DNA of 6,493 bases from NCBI GenBank assembly GCA_045652965.1, contig JAZOLI010000049.1, positions 1-6,493 on the forward strand, written 5' to 3'. The DNA is from Scatosoma sp045652965. GTDB taxonomy: Bacteria; Bacillota; Clostridia; Christensenellales; Borkfalkiaceae. Below, piece by piece: positions 1-5,054 of the stretch. A program made the translations under genes and the position numbers. The notes under the pieces are model-generated. The model saw nothing but the letters and a program-made list of their open reading frames with translations. It was not told the origin of the DNA and ran no database searches. Within the stretch, counting starts at the first letter, position 1; each line of letters starts with the position of its first letter.

Positions 1-98
1 CGCAGAAAAACGCTAGAACAAATTGCGCTTTTCTTTCGTTTAACGACAACGTCCCGTTCGATAACACTTCACGCGCCAAAGGCTACTCTAATGCAATT

Positions 99-127
99 AT
101 TATACACCCTTGCATGCCAAAACGCAA
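99..127 (-). promoter_or_regulatory. Possible leftward promoter at the window edge
   Basis: On the - strand a perfect TATAAT (99-104) lies 17 bases downstream of TTGCGT (122-127), a partial match to the -35 consensus. It would drive a gene off the left edge, divergent from the DUF421 gene. A reading frame stays open on the - strand from about 79 to 1, but it has only TTG or GTG starts and no ribosome binding site, so the target is uncertain. Confidence 0.35.
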
Positions 128-172
128 GCGTTTGAAAGGTATATTTTTATCTTTTTTTTGCAAACTGTCTTT

Positions 173-856
173 ATGGGACTTATTTTTATAAGAACGGTAA
201 TCGTTTTCACCACGCTTCTTATCGTAATGCGGCTTATGGGCAAACGGCAAATCGGGGAAATGCAACCTTACGAGCTTGTGGTCACCTTGATCATTTCCGA
301 GCTAGCGGGAATCCCGATGGCAGACCCATCTATCCCCTTGCTTTATGGGATAACGGCGATAGCCGCGGTGTTTTTGCTGCATCAAACCGTGTGCCTGCTC
401 GATTTGCATTTCAAACCCGTCCGCGCGCTCGTGAGCGGTATACCAAGCGTACTTCTCAACAAAAACGGCATCGACGAAAAGGAGCTTAGAAAGAACAGTT
501 TAGACGTACCTGATTTAATCGAATCGCTCCGCACGGAAGGCTATTTTGCACTAGACGCCGTTGATTACGCACTCTACGAATCGGAAGGCACGTTCTCGGC
601 ACTCCCGAAAAGCAATTATCAAGAGTTGCAAAAATCGCTACCCATTCTTTTAATCACGGAAGGGAAATTCGACGATAAAAACCTTGCTTTCACCAAACGG
701 AGCAAAGAATATTATCTCGATCTTCTCAAAAAACAGGGCGTGAAGCAAAAAAACGTGCTCGTCATGACGATCGATGGCAACGGACGAGTTTATTTGCAAG
801 AGCGGGGCAAAAAATATAAAATTATCGAGCTTAAATGGGAGAAATCTTTATGGTAA
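173..856 (+). CDS. DUF421 (YetF-like) membrane protein
   Basis: This 227-residue protein matches the DUF421/YetF family of small inner-membrane proteins, whose biochemical role is not settled. Three hydrophobic segments lie at about residues 4-20, 34-50 and 57-78. Between the first two is the family signature MGKRQIGEMQPYELVVTLII (22-41). A soluble C-terminal part follows, with the usual pattern of G-x-P (89-91), LNKNG (95-99), LRxEGY (119-124) and a segment resembling ALYESEGTFS (133-142). I chose the ATG at 173 because the family begins directly with the first membrane helix. An in-frame TTG at 110 would add 21 atypical residues. Neither start has a good ribosome binding site. The gene overlaps the DUF4363 gene by 7 bases, so the two are almost certainly co-transcribed and translationally coupled. 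The family assignment is firm; the function is unknown. Confidence 0.9.
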   Translation: MGLIFIRTVIVFTTLLIVMRLMGKRQIGEMQPYELVVTLIISELAGIPMADPSIPLLYGITAIAAVFLLHQTVCLLDLHFKPVRALVSGIPSVLLNKNGIDEKELRKNSLDVPDLIESLRTEGYFALDAVDYALYESEGTFSALPKSNYQELQKSLPILLITEGKFDDKNLAFTKRSKEYYLDLLKKQGVKQKNVLVMTIDGNGRVYLQERGKKYKIIELKWEKSLW

Positions 857-1227
857 AAGGACTGCTTAGCATTTTCATCACACTCGCCTTGCTTGTTTGC
901 ACGACGATGTTCGAACTGCACTACGTACACACAAGTTTTGATCTACTCACGGAAGTTATGCTAACATTGCACGATAAAACGGAAGCGCAAACGGCAACGA
1001 TAGAAGACGGCACGGCGGCGCGAGCACTTTGGGAAGAAAAAAAGGATCTTTTGCACATTTGGCTTCCCCACACCACCATACAGGAATTTGATTATCAGCT
1101 TTATGAAGCGGTGGGATTTATCTGCGTGCGCGATTATAAAAACGCGCTTCCCAAGCTCGAAGTGGTGCTTGGTATGTGCGAAAATATCCCCGAAGCCTTT
1201 TCGCTTCGAATGCAAAATATATTTTAA
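850..1227 (+). CDS. DUF4363 family protein
   Basis: This 125-residue protein has one N-terminal hydrophobic helix (about residues 3-20), which should anchor it to the membrane with the rest outside, followed by a helical domain. It fits DUF4363: a tryptophan-containing LWEEKKDLLHIWLPH stretch (60-74), then a tail built around EAVGFI (86-91) and ALPKLEVVLGMCENIPE (99-115). DUF4363 genes commonly sit next to DUF421 genes in Clostridia, which supports both calls. The start is the ATG at 850 because GGGAG (837-841) stands 8 bases upstream. An in-frame ATG at 835 lacks such a site. The start lies inside the end of the DUF421 gene (ATGGTAA, 850-856). Transcription stops at the inverted repeat beginning at the stop codon. 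No enzymatic motif is visible, and the role is unknown, probably as a partner of the DUF421 protein. Confidence 0.75.
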   Translation: MVKGLLSIFITLALLVCTTMFELHYVHTSFDLLTEVMLTLHDKTEAQTATIEDGTAARALWEEKKDLLHIWLPHTTIQEFDYQLYEAVGFICVRDYKNALPKLEVVLGMCENIPEAFSLRMQNIF

Positions 1228-1264
1228 AAAAATGGGTGTGAGAAATTTCTCACACCCATTTTTT
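1227..1264. terminator. Bidirectional intrinsic terminator
   Basis: This is a perfect inverted repeat with 19-base arms (1227-1245 and 1246-1264), with core GGGTGTGAGAAA paired to TTTCTCACACCC. A-tracts on the left and T-tracts on the right give a U-run in whichever direction it is read. It lies exactly between two converging genes (ending at 1227 and 1277), so it can end both the DUF421/DUF4363 transcript and the opposing pyrophosphorylase transcript. Confidence 0.95.
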
Positions 1265-1276
1265 ATGATTGTTCAA

Positions 1277-1630
1277 TTAAGCCAACCCATAAGCAAGCAC
1301 GATCCGCACGTTCGCGTCGAAGATGTTTCTCACAAAAATCTTCACCGCTTCACCCGTCGTTTTATCGTTTGCGGCATTCTCATTGCTCTTAATCATGGTC
1401 ACCGCCGCGTTGAAATTTTTATAAATAATTTGCGCATCTTCTTCAATCGCGGTGTAAGCATCTTCCGTCCCCGCGTGTTGAATGGCGTACATTTCTTCAA
1501 TCGTATCGTTCATAGCGAACAAAATTTGCGCTTCGCCCGATTGCAAAAAGCTCGCCGCTTGGTGATTGAGATCGCACAAAAGCTTGATAAAATGTTGCAA
1601 AGTTTCATTTCCAACCAAATCCGTCGCCAT
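1277..1630 (-). CDS. Small helical protein of unknown function, coupled to the pyrophosphorylase
   Basis: I do not recognise this 117-residue protein. It has no signal peptide or membrane segment. It is rich in Ala, Asn, Glu, Asp and Ile, and most of it should be alpha-helical, for example residues 8-32 and 35-85. It has no cysteine cluster, no nucleotide-binding loop and no DNA-binding motif that I can see. The ATG start shares one base with the TAA stop of the upstream pyrophosphorylase gene (TAATG at 1628-1632), a classic arrangement for translational coupling, with GGAG (1641-1644) 10 bases upstream. It is the last gene of the unit before the terminator at 1227-1264. The tight coupling suggests a subunit or regulator made in fixed ratio with the enzyme, but that is inference only. 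Confidence 0.75.
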   Translation of the reverse strand: MATDLVGNETLQHFIKLLCDLNHQAASFLQSGEAQILFAMNDTIEEMYAIQHAGTEDAYTAIEEDAQIIYKNFNAAVTMIKSNENAANDKTTGEAVKIFVRNIFDANVRIVLAYGLA

Positions 1631-2862
1631 TATAATTCCACTCCGTTTAATTTCAAAAGTTCGCGAGCCGATTCCACGCTATCCACGCCCGTTTTGTTCT
1701 TGATCGGCGCAAATTCCTTTTCTCGCACCACTTCAAAAGGCAACACACTATTCATCGGCTTGATAAGATCGACGACAAGCGTTTCAAATTTTTTGCCGTT
1801 TTCCTTTTCAGGCTTACGCGTCACACCGTCCGCGCATACGCACTCAATTTTCTTTTCCACGACGTGCACGGGGATTTTTTGCTCCGCGATTTCTTCAAGC
1901 TTAGAAAGGCGGAAAAGATAATTCATAATCGCGCCGTAGCAAAACGCCAAATCTCCGTTCTCGTCCTTTTGGTTTGCCATTTCGTCTGTCAGCTCATAAT
2001 ATTCAATGATGTCAGGCTTGTCGCCGTCCATACAAAGCACGCCCACCTTTTCTTTGGGATCAGTTTTGCAAACAACTTTCGCCCCGCAATTCACACCCGA
2101 ATCAATGGTAGCGCCAACAAAAATAGGATCCGCAATGCGTTGCAGCACGTTATCCACCGCGTAAATGTTTAACCATTCCACGCCGCGTGCGTGGAGATCT
2201 TCGCAAAGCCCTGCTCTACAAAGCGAGCCAAACCAACCGCCGTTGCCGTTGGGAGAAAGCGCGGGGGTATCCTTCGTTTCTAAAAGAATTTTACCGTCAT
2301 AATCGACCGCAGGCGCCATATCCTGCTTAAAGAATTTCACTTCCGATTCAGGATATCCAAAATAGGAGTGTGCTTTCCAAAAGCTCGTCGTTTGCTCGTG
2401 ATTTTTATCACTCGTCATGATATAAAGGGGCACGCGCACACCGCATTTCTCGTTCACCTTCGCAAGATTTTTCATTTGTTGTTCAAAGATGTATAAAGGT
2501 TTGCTAACGCCGATATCGTAAGCGCCTTTTGGCCCGTCGACGCCAAGCCGCGTTCCCATACCGCCCGCCAAAAGCACAGCGGCAACCTTGCCTGCTTTGA
2601 TTGCTTCCACGCCAAGCGCTTCAAATTTTTCCTTTTGCTTTTCAATTTGCGCAAGACGCAACCCTGCGATAGGACGAATATCCCGATCCTTTCCGCTTAA
2701 ATCAACAGGGCTTGCAAGCGCCTGTTCAAAATCCCAATTTATATTTTCAATCGCGGAAAGAAGTTTTTCCTTTCCTGCATCGTCAAGTTCGTCAAAATAA
2801 CGCAAAAGTTGCGTTTGTCCTTTTGCTTCCAAAAACGATTTCGCCTGCTTAAAATCCATCAT
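1630..2862 (-). CDS. UDP-sugar pyrophosphorylase (UAP/UDPGP family, eukaryotic type)
   Basis: This 410-residue enzyme of the UDPGP type 1 family transfers UMP from UTP to a sugar-1-phosphate, giving a UDP-sugar and pyrophosphate in the cytoplasm. An N-terminal helical extension (1-90) precedes the nucleotidyltransferase core. The UTP loop is LAGGMGTRLG (98-107) with PKG at 111-113. MTSD is at 149-152 and the uridine/sugar-binding PNGNGGW at 204-210. NIYAVDN (232-238) supplies the likely metal-binding Asp237. The C-terminal part keeps UAP-like features: PEKENGKKFE (351-360), LIKPMNSVLPFEVVREKEFAPIKN and a Ser-Val-Glu-Ser-Ala-Arg tail. This resembles eukaryotic UDP-N-acetylhexosamine pyrophosphorylase more than bacterial GlmU or GalU, so GlcNAc-1-P, GalNAc-1-P or Glc-1-P are all possible substrates. 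The start is the first ATG of an ATGATG pair, 8 bases from AAAAGGAG (2871-2878). An upstream in-frame TTG at 2892 overlaps the promoter and is rejected. Confidence 0.9.
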   Translation of the reverse strand: MMDFKQAKSFLEAKGQTQLLRYFDELDDAGKEKLLSAIENINWDFEQALASPVDLSGKDRDIRPIAGLRLAQIEKQKEKFEALGVEAIKAGKVAAVLLAGGMGTRLGVDGPKGAYDIGVSKPLYIFEQQMKNLAKVNEKCGVRVPLYIMTSDKNHEQTTSFWKAHSYFGYPESEVKFFKQDMAPAVDYDGKILLETKDTPALSPNGNGGWFGSLCRAGLCEDLHARGVEWLNIYAVDNVLQRIADPIFVGATIDSGVNCGAKVVCKTDPKEKVGVLCMDGDKPDIIEYYELTDEMANQKDENGDLAFCYGAIMNYLFRLSKLEEIAEQKIPVHVVEKKIECVCADGVTRKPEKENGKKFETLVVDLIKPMNSVLPFEVVREKEFAPIKNKTGVDSVESARELLKLNGVEL

Positions 2863-2882
2863 ATCCCAATCTCCTTTTCTAC

Positions 2883-2911
2883 ATTTTAACAAATTCCCAT
2901 AAAAAAAGCAA
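2883..2911 (-). promoter_or_regulatory. Promoter of the pyrophosphorylase unit
   Basis: On the - strand, TTGCTT (2906-2911) and TAAAAT (2883-2888) are separated by exactly 17 bases. Transcription would start near 2876, just at the AAAAGGAG ribosome binding site. The leader would then be only about 14 bases, leaving no room for an RNA regulator. Confidence 0.65.
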
Positions 2912-2971
2912 CTTTTTCACGACAAATAACAGCGAAAAACTTCCATTTTTCCTTAAATTCCCTTCTCCAGC

Positions 2972-3001
2972 TTTACAAACCCGCAAAACCTGTGCTATAA
3001 T
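2972..3001 (+). promoter_or_regulatory. Promoter placed for a leaderless transcript
   Basis: TTTACA (2972-2977) and a perfect TATAAT (2996-3001) are separated by 18 bases. The -10 box ends only six bases before the ATG at 3008, so the expected transcription start is the A of that ATG. It is divergent from the promoter at 2883-2911. Confidence 0.65.
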
Positions 3002-3007
3002 GTAAAT

Positions 3008-3430
3008 ATGCACACATTCACACGCCTAAAAAACAATTTAAAAAGGTTTTTCTATCTTCGCAAGTGCGAAAAATTAGGGGTATATTTCCCCATTTTATGC
3101 AAAGCGCACGGCGTGACGTTTTCCGATCGCCAAGGCGCGCTCGCACAAAGCCACGCAGGGGATAAATTGCAGCTTGTGCACGTCCCGAAAGAAAACTACC
3201 CTTTCAACGTATACGTTTACAGCATTCCGCTCAATCGCATTCTCGGCTATTTAGAAAAAGATCTTTCAAAAAAGCTTGTCAAACTTTTTAAAAAAGGCTT
3301 TTGTATCGACGGCGCGATAGAGAAAATCACAGGCGAAACCCACAGCGTTTTTGGTTGTAATCTCCGCATCTTCGACACCCAAACCATGATGTCAAGCGTT
3401 CACGATTTCTCCCACCTGCACGGCGAATAA
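3008..3430 (+). CDS. Small HIRAN-like protein
   Basis: This 140-residue soluble protein starts with a basic, aromatic segment (residues 6-20) and continues with a region that resembles a HIRAN domain (about 50-122): GDKLQLVHVP (51-60), a strand VYVYSIPLNR (68-77), then ILGYLEKDLSKKLVKLFKKG (78-97) and a closing strand NLRIFD (118-123). HIRAN domains usually bind DNA, recognising 3' ends in SWI/SNF and related proteins, and also occur alone in small bacterial proteins. The segment I-x-G-Y-L followed by a lysine/leucine-rich helix is the best support; the usual N-x-x-D-x-N-A motif is replaced by ENYPFNVYV. No ribosome binding site is seen, and the promoter -10 box abuts the start, suggesting a leaderless mRNA. 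No other in-frame ATG occurs before residue 127. The gene stands alone, converging on the PH-domain gene. Domain assignment is tentative. Confidence 0.6.
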   Translation: MHTFTRLKNNLKRFFYLRKCEKLGVYFPILCKAHGVTFSDRQGALAQSHAGDKLQLVHVPKENYPFNVYVYSIPLNRILGYLEKDLSKKLVKLFKKGFCIDGAIEKITGETHSVFGCNLRIFDTQTMMSSVHDFSHLHGE

Positions 3431-3468
3431 ACCAACTTGAACCATAAAAAAAGGACGGCTTAAGAAAG

Positions 3469-3481
3469 TTCCTATTAGGAA
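3469..3481. repeat. Hairpin near left end of the element
   Basis: TTCCT (3469-3473) and AGGAA (3477-3481) form a 5-bp stem with the loop ATT. It directly follows the left terminal repeat and is followed by a short T-run. Confidence 0.5.
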
Positions 3482-3506
3482 TTTTTAATAATTAACAAAA
3501 GTGTAG

Positions 3507-3548
3507 GCCCACTATACTTCGCTTTAAGGCGAAATATGGTGGGCTTTT
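3507..3548 (+). terminator. Long stem-loop with T-run, probable terminator of the HIRAN-like gene
   Basis: GCCCAC (3507-3512) pairs with GTGGGC (3539-3544). The stem continues through a T-G wobble, ATA/TAT, one C-A mismatch and TTCGC/GCGAA to a six-base loop (3523-3528). TTTT (3545-3548) follows. It is the only good intrinsic terminator after the stop at 3430, about 75 bases downstream. It lies inside the repeat element, so it may be part of that structure as well. Confidence 0.6.
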
Positions 3549-3576
3549 CATATCCACAACAATTAAGTTTATACAA

Positions 3577-3656
3577 GTTATATTTTTAGCCTTGTGACTA
3601 AAAGTTATATGCAAGACAAATCTTGCGTTATATTTTGTCTAACGCCAAAGTTATAT
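3577..3656. repeat. Left hairpin chain with GTTATAT spacers
   Basis: Four copies of GTTATAT (starting at 3577, 3604, 3627 and 3650) separate three stem-loops. These are TTTTAG/CTAAAA (3584-3589, 3598-3603), GCAAGA/TCTTGC (3611-3616, 3621-3626) and a weaker TTTG/CAAA (3634-3637, 3646-3649). The spacing is 27, 23 and 23 bases. The stems differ in sequence while the spacers are identical. Confidence 0.75.
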
Positions 3657-3672
3657 TAAATAAATCCACAAC

Positions 3673-3732
3673 TTGCCGTAGGCAAATATCACTGCCGATA
3701 GGCAATATCACTCGTCGTTAGACGAATATAAC
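3673..3732. repeat. Right hairpin chain with ATATCAC spacers
   Basis: Three stem-loops, TTGCC/GGCAA (3673-3677, 3681-3685), TGCC/GGCA (3693-3696, 3701-3704) and TCGTC/GACGA (3712-3716, 3721-3725), have loops of 3 to 4 bases. The spacers are ATATCAC (3686-3692), ATATCAC (3705-3711) and ATATAAC (3726-3732). The last spacer is the exact reverse complement of the left-chain spacer GTTATAT, so the chain appears to reverse polarity near its middle. Confidence 0.75.
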
Positions 3733-3782
3733 AAATCCGTTTAGGATTTATTTAGTTGCCGAATCCCTTGTAGGGACTCGGC
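3733..3782. repeat. Two strong hairpins at the right end of the element
   Basis: AAATCC/GGATTT (3733-3738, 3744-3749) has the loop GTTTA. Then GCCGA-TCCC pairs with GGGA-TCGGC (3758-3767, 3773-3782) with one A-C mismatch and the loop TTGTA. GGATTTATTTA (3744-3754) can instead pair perfectly with TAAATAAATCC (3657-3667). That would enclose the three hairpins of the right chain in a multibranched structure. Confidence 0.7.
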
Positions 3783-3813
3783 TTAACCGTCCTTTTATTC
3801 TTTCATTGCAATC

Positions 3814-4356
3814 TCAATCATAATCGCGCATGCGTCTATCTCTAGAATATCTTGAGCTAGAATATCTTGCGCTAGGCATTCTGTTTTGTTCTTCCGATTC
3901 CTTTGCCATTGCTTGCGCCGTCCAAGCCGCTTGACGAGCGAGGCGCGATTCTTCAAATTCATCAATTTGTCCTAAAATAGTGCTCTTAAAATCGTCGGCG
4001 TTTTCAATTCTTTCAATGATGATGCCACGTTCGGTAGAAATGCGAATTTTGTTGGTGTTAAACACGTTGCCCCAAAAGGTAGTTTCGACGTACACGTTCA
4101 AAATTTTATTCAAAGGCGCGTCAAAAGCTTTGGTGTGAAAAACGCCCGATTTACGAACGATACGCTTATTCGTCAAAATAAGCTCCGTATGCGTAAAGAC
4201 AATCGTTTCCTTAATTGCGATAATAAGCGGAATCAGCAAAAGCCAGAAAAAGAGAATGCCTAAAACCCAAGCTCCAATCAAGCTCCATCTATCGCGACGG
4301 GCCTCGTCTACAATCAATTCGTTTTCGTATAAATTCCGTTCTACGTAGTTGCCCAT
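3814..4356 (-). CDS. Bacterial PH-domain (bPH2) membrane protein
   Basis: This 180-residue protein has a short N-terminal part (1-23), one hydrophobic stretch (about 24-48, possibly a hairpin) that anchors it in the membrane, and then a bacterial PH-like domain of the bPH2/YdbT kind (about 50-128). The domain shows the usual ELILTNKRIVRKSGVFHTKAFD order of strands (58-79), where a T-N-K-R turn and a strand ending in basic residues are typical, then PLNKILNVYVE (81-91), FWGNVFNTNKIRIST (94-108) and DDFKSTI (121-127). The tail holds a charged helix (131-157) and an Arg/Ser/Tyr-rich end with a small repeat (162-180). Such proteins are membrane-associated with unknown ligands. The ATG at 4356 follows AGGGTAGGT (4361-4369). 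It has its own promoter, but no terminator separates it from the B12 unit upstream, so read-through is possible. The domain is firm; the function is unknown. Confidence 0.85.
   Translation of the reverse strand: MGNYVERNLYENELIVDEARRDRWSLIGAWVLGILFFWLLLIPLIIAIKETIVFTHTELILTNKRIVRKSGVFHTKAFDAPLNKILNVYVETTFWGNVFNTNKIRISTERGIIIERIENADDFKSTILGQIDEFEESRLARQAAWTAQAMAKESEEQNRMPSARYSSSRYSRDRRMRDYD
3842..3871. repeat. 15-bp in-frame tandem repeat in the PH-protein tail
   Basis: CTAGAATATCTTGAG (3842-3856) is followed immediately by CTAGAATATCTTGCG (3857-3871), differing at one base, and then by CTAG again. At 15 bases it is exactly five codons and yields the repeated R-Y-S units of the C-terminal tail. 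It is a likely recent duplication and a place where length could vary between strains. Confidence 0.8.
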
Positions 4357-4402
4357 ATTGACCTACCCTCTAAATTTAAAAGTTGCCACTTTGATACTAT
4401 CT

Positions 4403-4431
4403 ATTTTACAAGAAAAATAAGCAAATGTCAA
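4403..4431 (-). promoter_or_regulatory. Strong promoter of the PH-domain gene
   Basis: On the - strand a perfect TTGACA (4426-4431) is followed, after exactly 17 bases, by TAAAAT (4403-4408). Transcription would start near 4396, giving a leader of about 40 bases. It lies in the 102-base gap after the putative S-component gene. Confidence 0.8.
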
Positions 4432-4458
4432 TATAATGCACGCATTTTTTTGCAATTT

Positions 4459-5034
4459 CTAAAATAATTGTTTTTTCACGAGCAAAAACGCTTTGCCTAA
4501 AGGAAACAATAACAAGGAAACGGAAATTGCCGTGCAAATCACCTGCGGAACAAGAAAAGGCAACGAAGCAAAAAAGTAAGCTTTCGCCGCTTCAAAGGTA
4601 TACGCATACCAAAGGGGAGTAATCACGTTATCAAGCAAGGTAAAACACACGGTGAAAACACAAGCTATCACAACAAATAAAGGCAACGTTTTTCCACGCA
4701 ACGTCCACTTTCGCCCAAGCAAGCCAAAACAAAGAGCAAGCAAATTAAAATAAATCAAATATAGCAAAAGCACGGCAGGAAAAAAGCCAAACACAAACTG
4801 TCTCAAAAGAGAAAACGCCGTTGCCGCAAACACGGCACGCCTTGCGCCCATAACAAGCGAAAACGCCACAAACAAAACGGTGACGATCTCCACCCCGGGC
4901 ACGATTGAAAGCACCAGTTGCGATGCAATAAGCAAGGCAACAAACGCGGAAAGAGAAGTACACTCTTTTGCCGAGCGCACCCCCCTTTTTTTCCGTTTTT
5001 CCTCCATTACATTTTGCCTATTTTCACCTTTCAT
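4459..5034 (-). CDS. Putative ECF-transporter S component, B12-riboswitch controlled
   Basis: This 191-residue integral membrane protein has a basic cytoplasmic N-terminus (1-25) and about six hydrophobic helices, near residues 29-45, 48-64, 67-83, 84-107, 115-135 and 157-180. Size and topology match the substrate-binding S component of energy-coupling factor transporters, which import vitamins with a shared EcfT and ATPase module encoded elsewhere. The short GARR-Ala motif (63-67) and an internal LLDNVITPLWY (133-143) resemble S components, but no single signature fixes the substrate. The cobalamin riboswitch upstream and the DUF4430 lipoprotein 20 bases before it point to cobalamin, cobinamide or a related corrinoid. 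The start is the ATG at 5034, preceded by purine-rich GGGCAGGT; an in-frame ATG at codon 10 is possible. No clear terminator follows. The S-component call is moderately confident; the substrate is inferred. Confidence 0.7.
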   Translation of the reverse strand: MKGENRQNVMEEKRKKRGVRSAKECTSLSAFVALLIASQLVLSIVPGVEIVTVLFVAFSLVMGARRAVFAATAFSLLRQFVFGFFPAVLLLYLIYFNLLALCFGLLGRKWTLRGKTLPLFVVIACVFTVCFTLLDNVITPLWYAYTFEAAKAYFFASLPFLVPQVICTAISVSLLLFPLGKAFLLVKKQLF

Positions 5035-5054
5035 CGCATACCTGCCCTATCCTT

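Larger units (their letters stand above)
3444..3798. repeat. Structured repeat element with terminal inverted repeats (MITE-like)
   Basis: This element fills the 383-base gap between two converging genes and shows no coding potential. Its ends are inverted repeats: AAAAGGACGG (3449-3458) pairs with CCGTCCTTTT (3787-3796), and after one unpaired C, TTAAG (3460-3464) pairs with CTTAA (3782-3786). Outside these, both ends continue into ATAAAA/TTTTAT. Inside lie about nine short stem-loops, described separately, joined by heptamers GTTATAT on the left and ATATCAC or ATATAAC on the right. No transposase is present. A TA flanks each end, which would fit an IS630/mariner-type MITE, but one copy cannot prove insertion. 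It could instead be a locally expressed structured RNA, or a REP-like repeat acting in mRNA protection or termination. Confidence 0.7.

Noticed and set aside
1..79. Open - strand frame at the left edge, about 26 codons
   Set aside because: It only has TTG or GTG starts, no ribosome binding site, and is too short to recognise. The promoter-like signal upstream keeps it possible, but I do not call a gene.
1088..1921. Long + strand reading frame of 277 codons
   Set aside because: It runs across the DUF4363 end, the bidirectional terminator and the antisense of two well-supported - strand genes, has no ribosome binding site, and gives a low-complexity Ser/Phe/Arg-rich product typical of an antisense shadow.
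3577..3732. Possible CRISPR array
   Set aside because: The repeated units are only seven bases long, the intervals are self-complementary hairpins rather than unique spacers, and no cas gene is present.
4435..4458. Possible terminator after the S-component gene
   Set aside because: Only a weak TGCA self-match around an A-run is visible on the - strand, with no GC-rich stem followed by a T-run.
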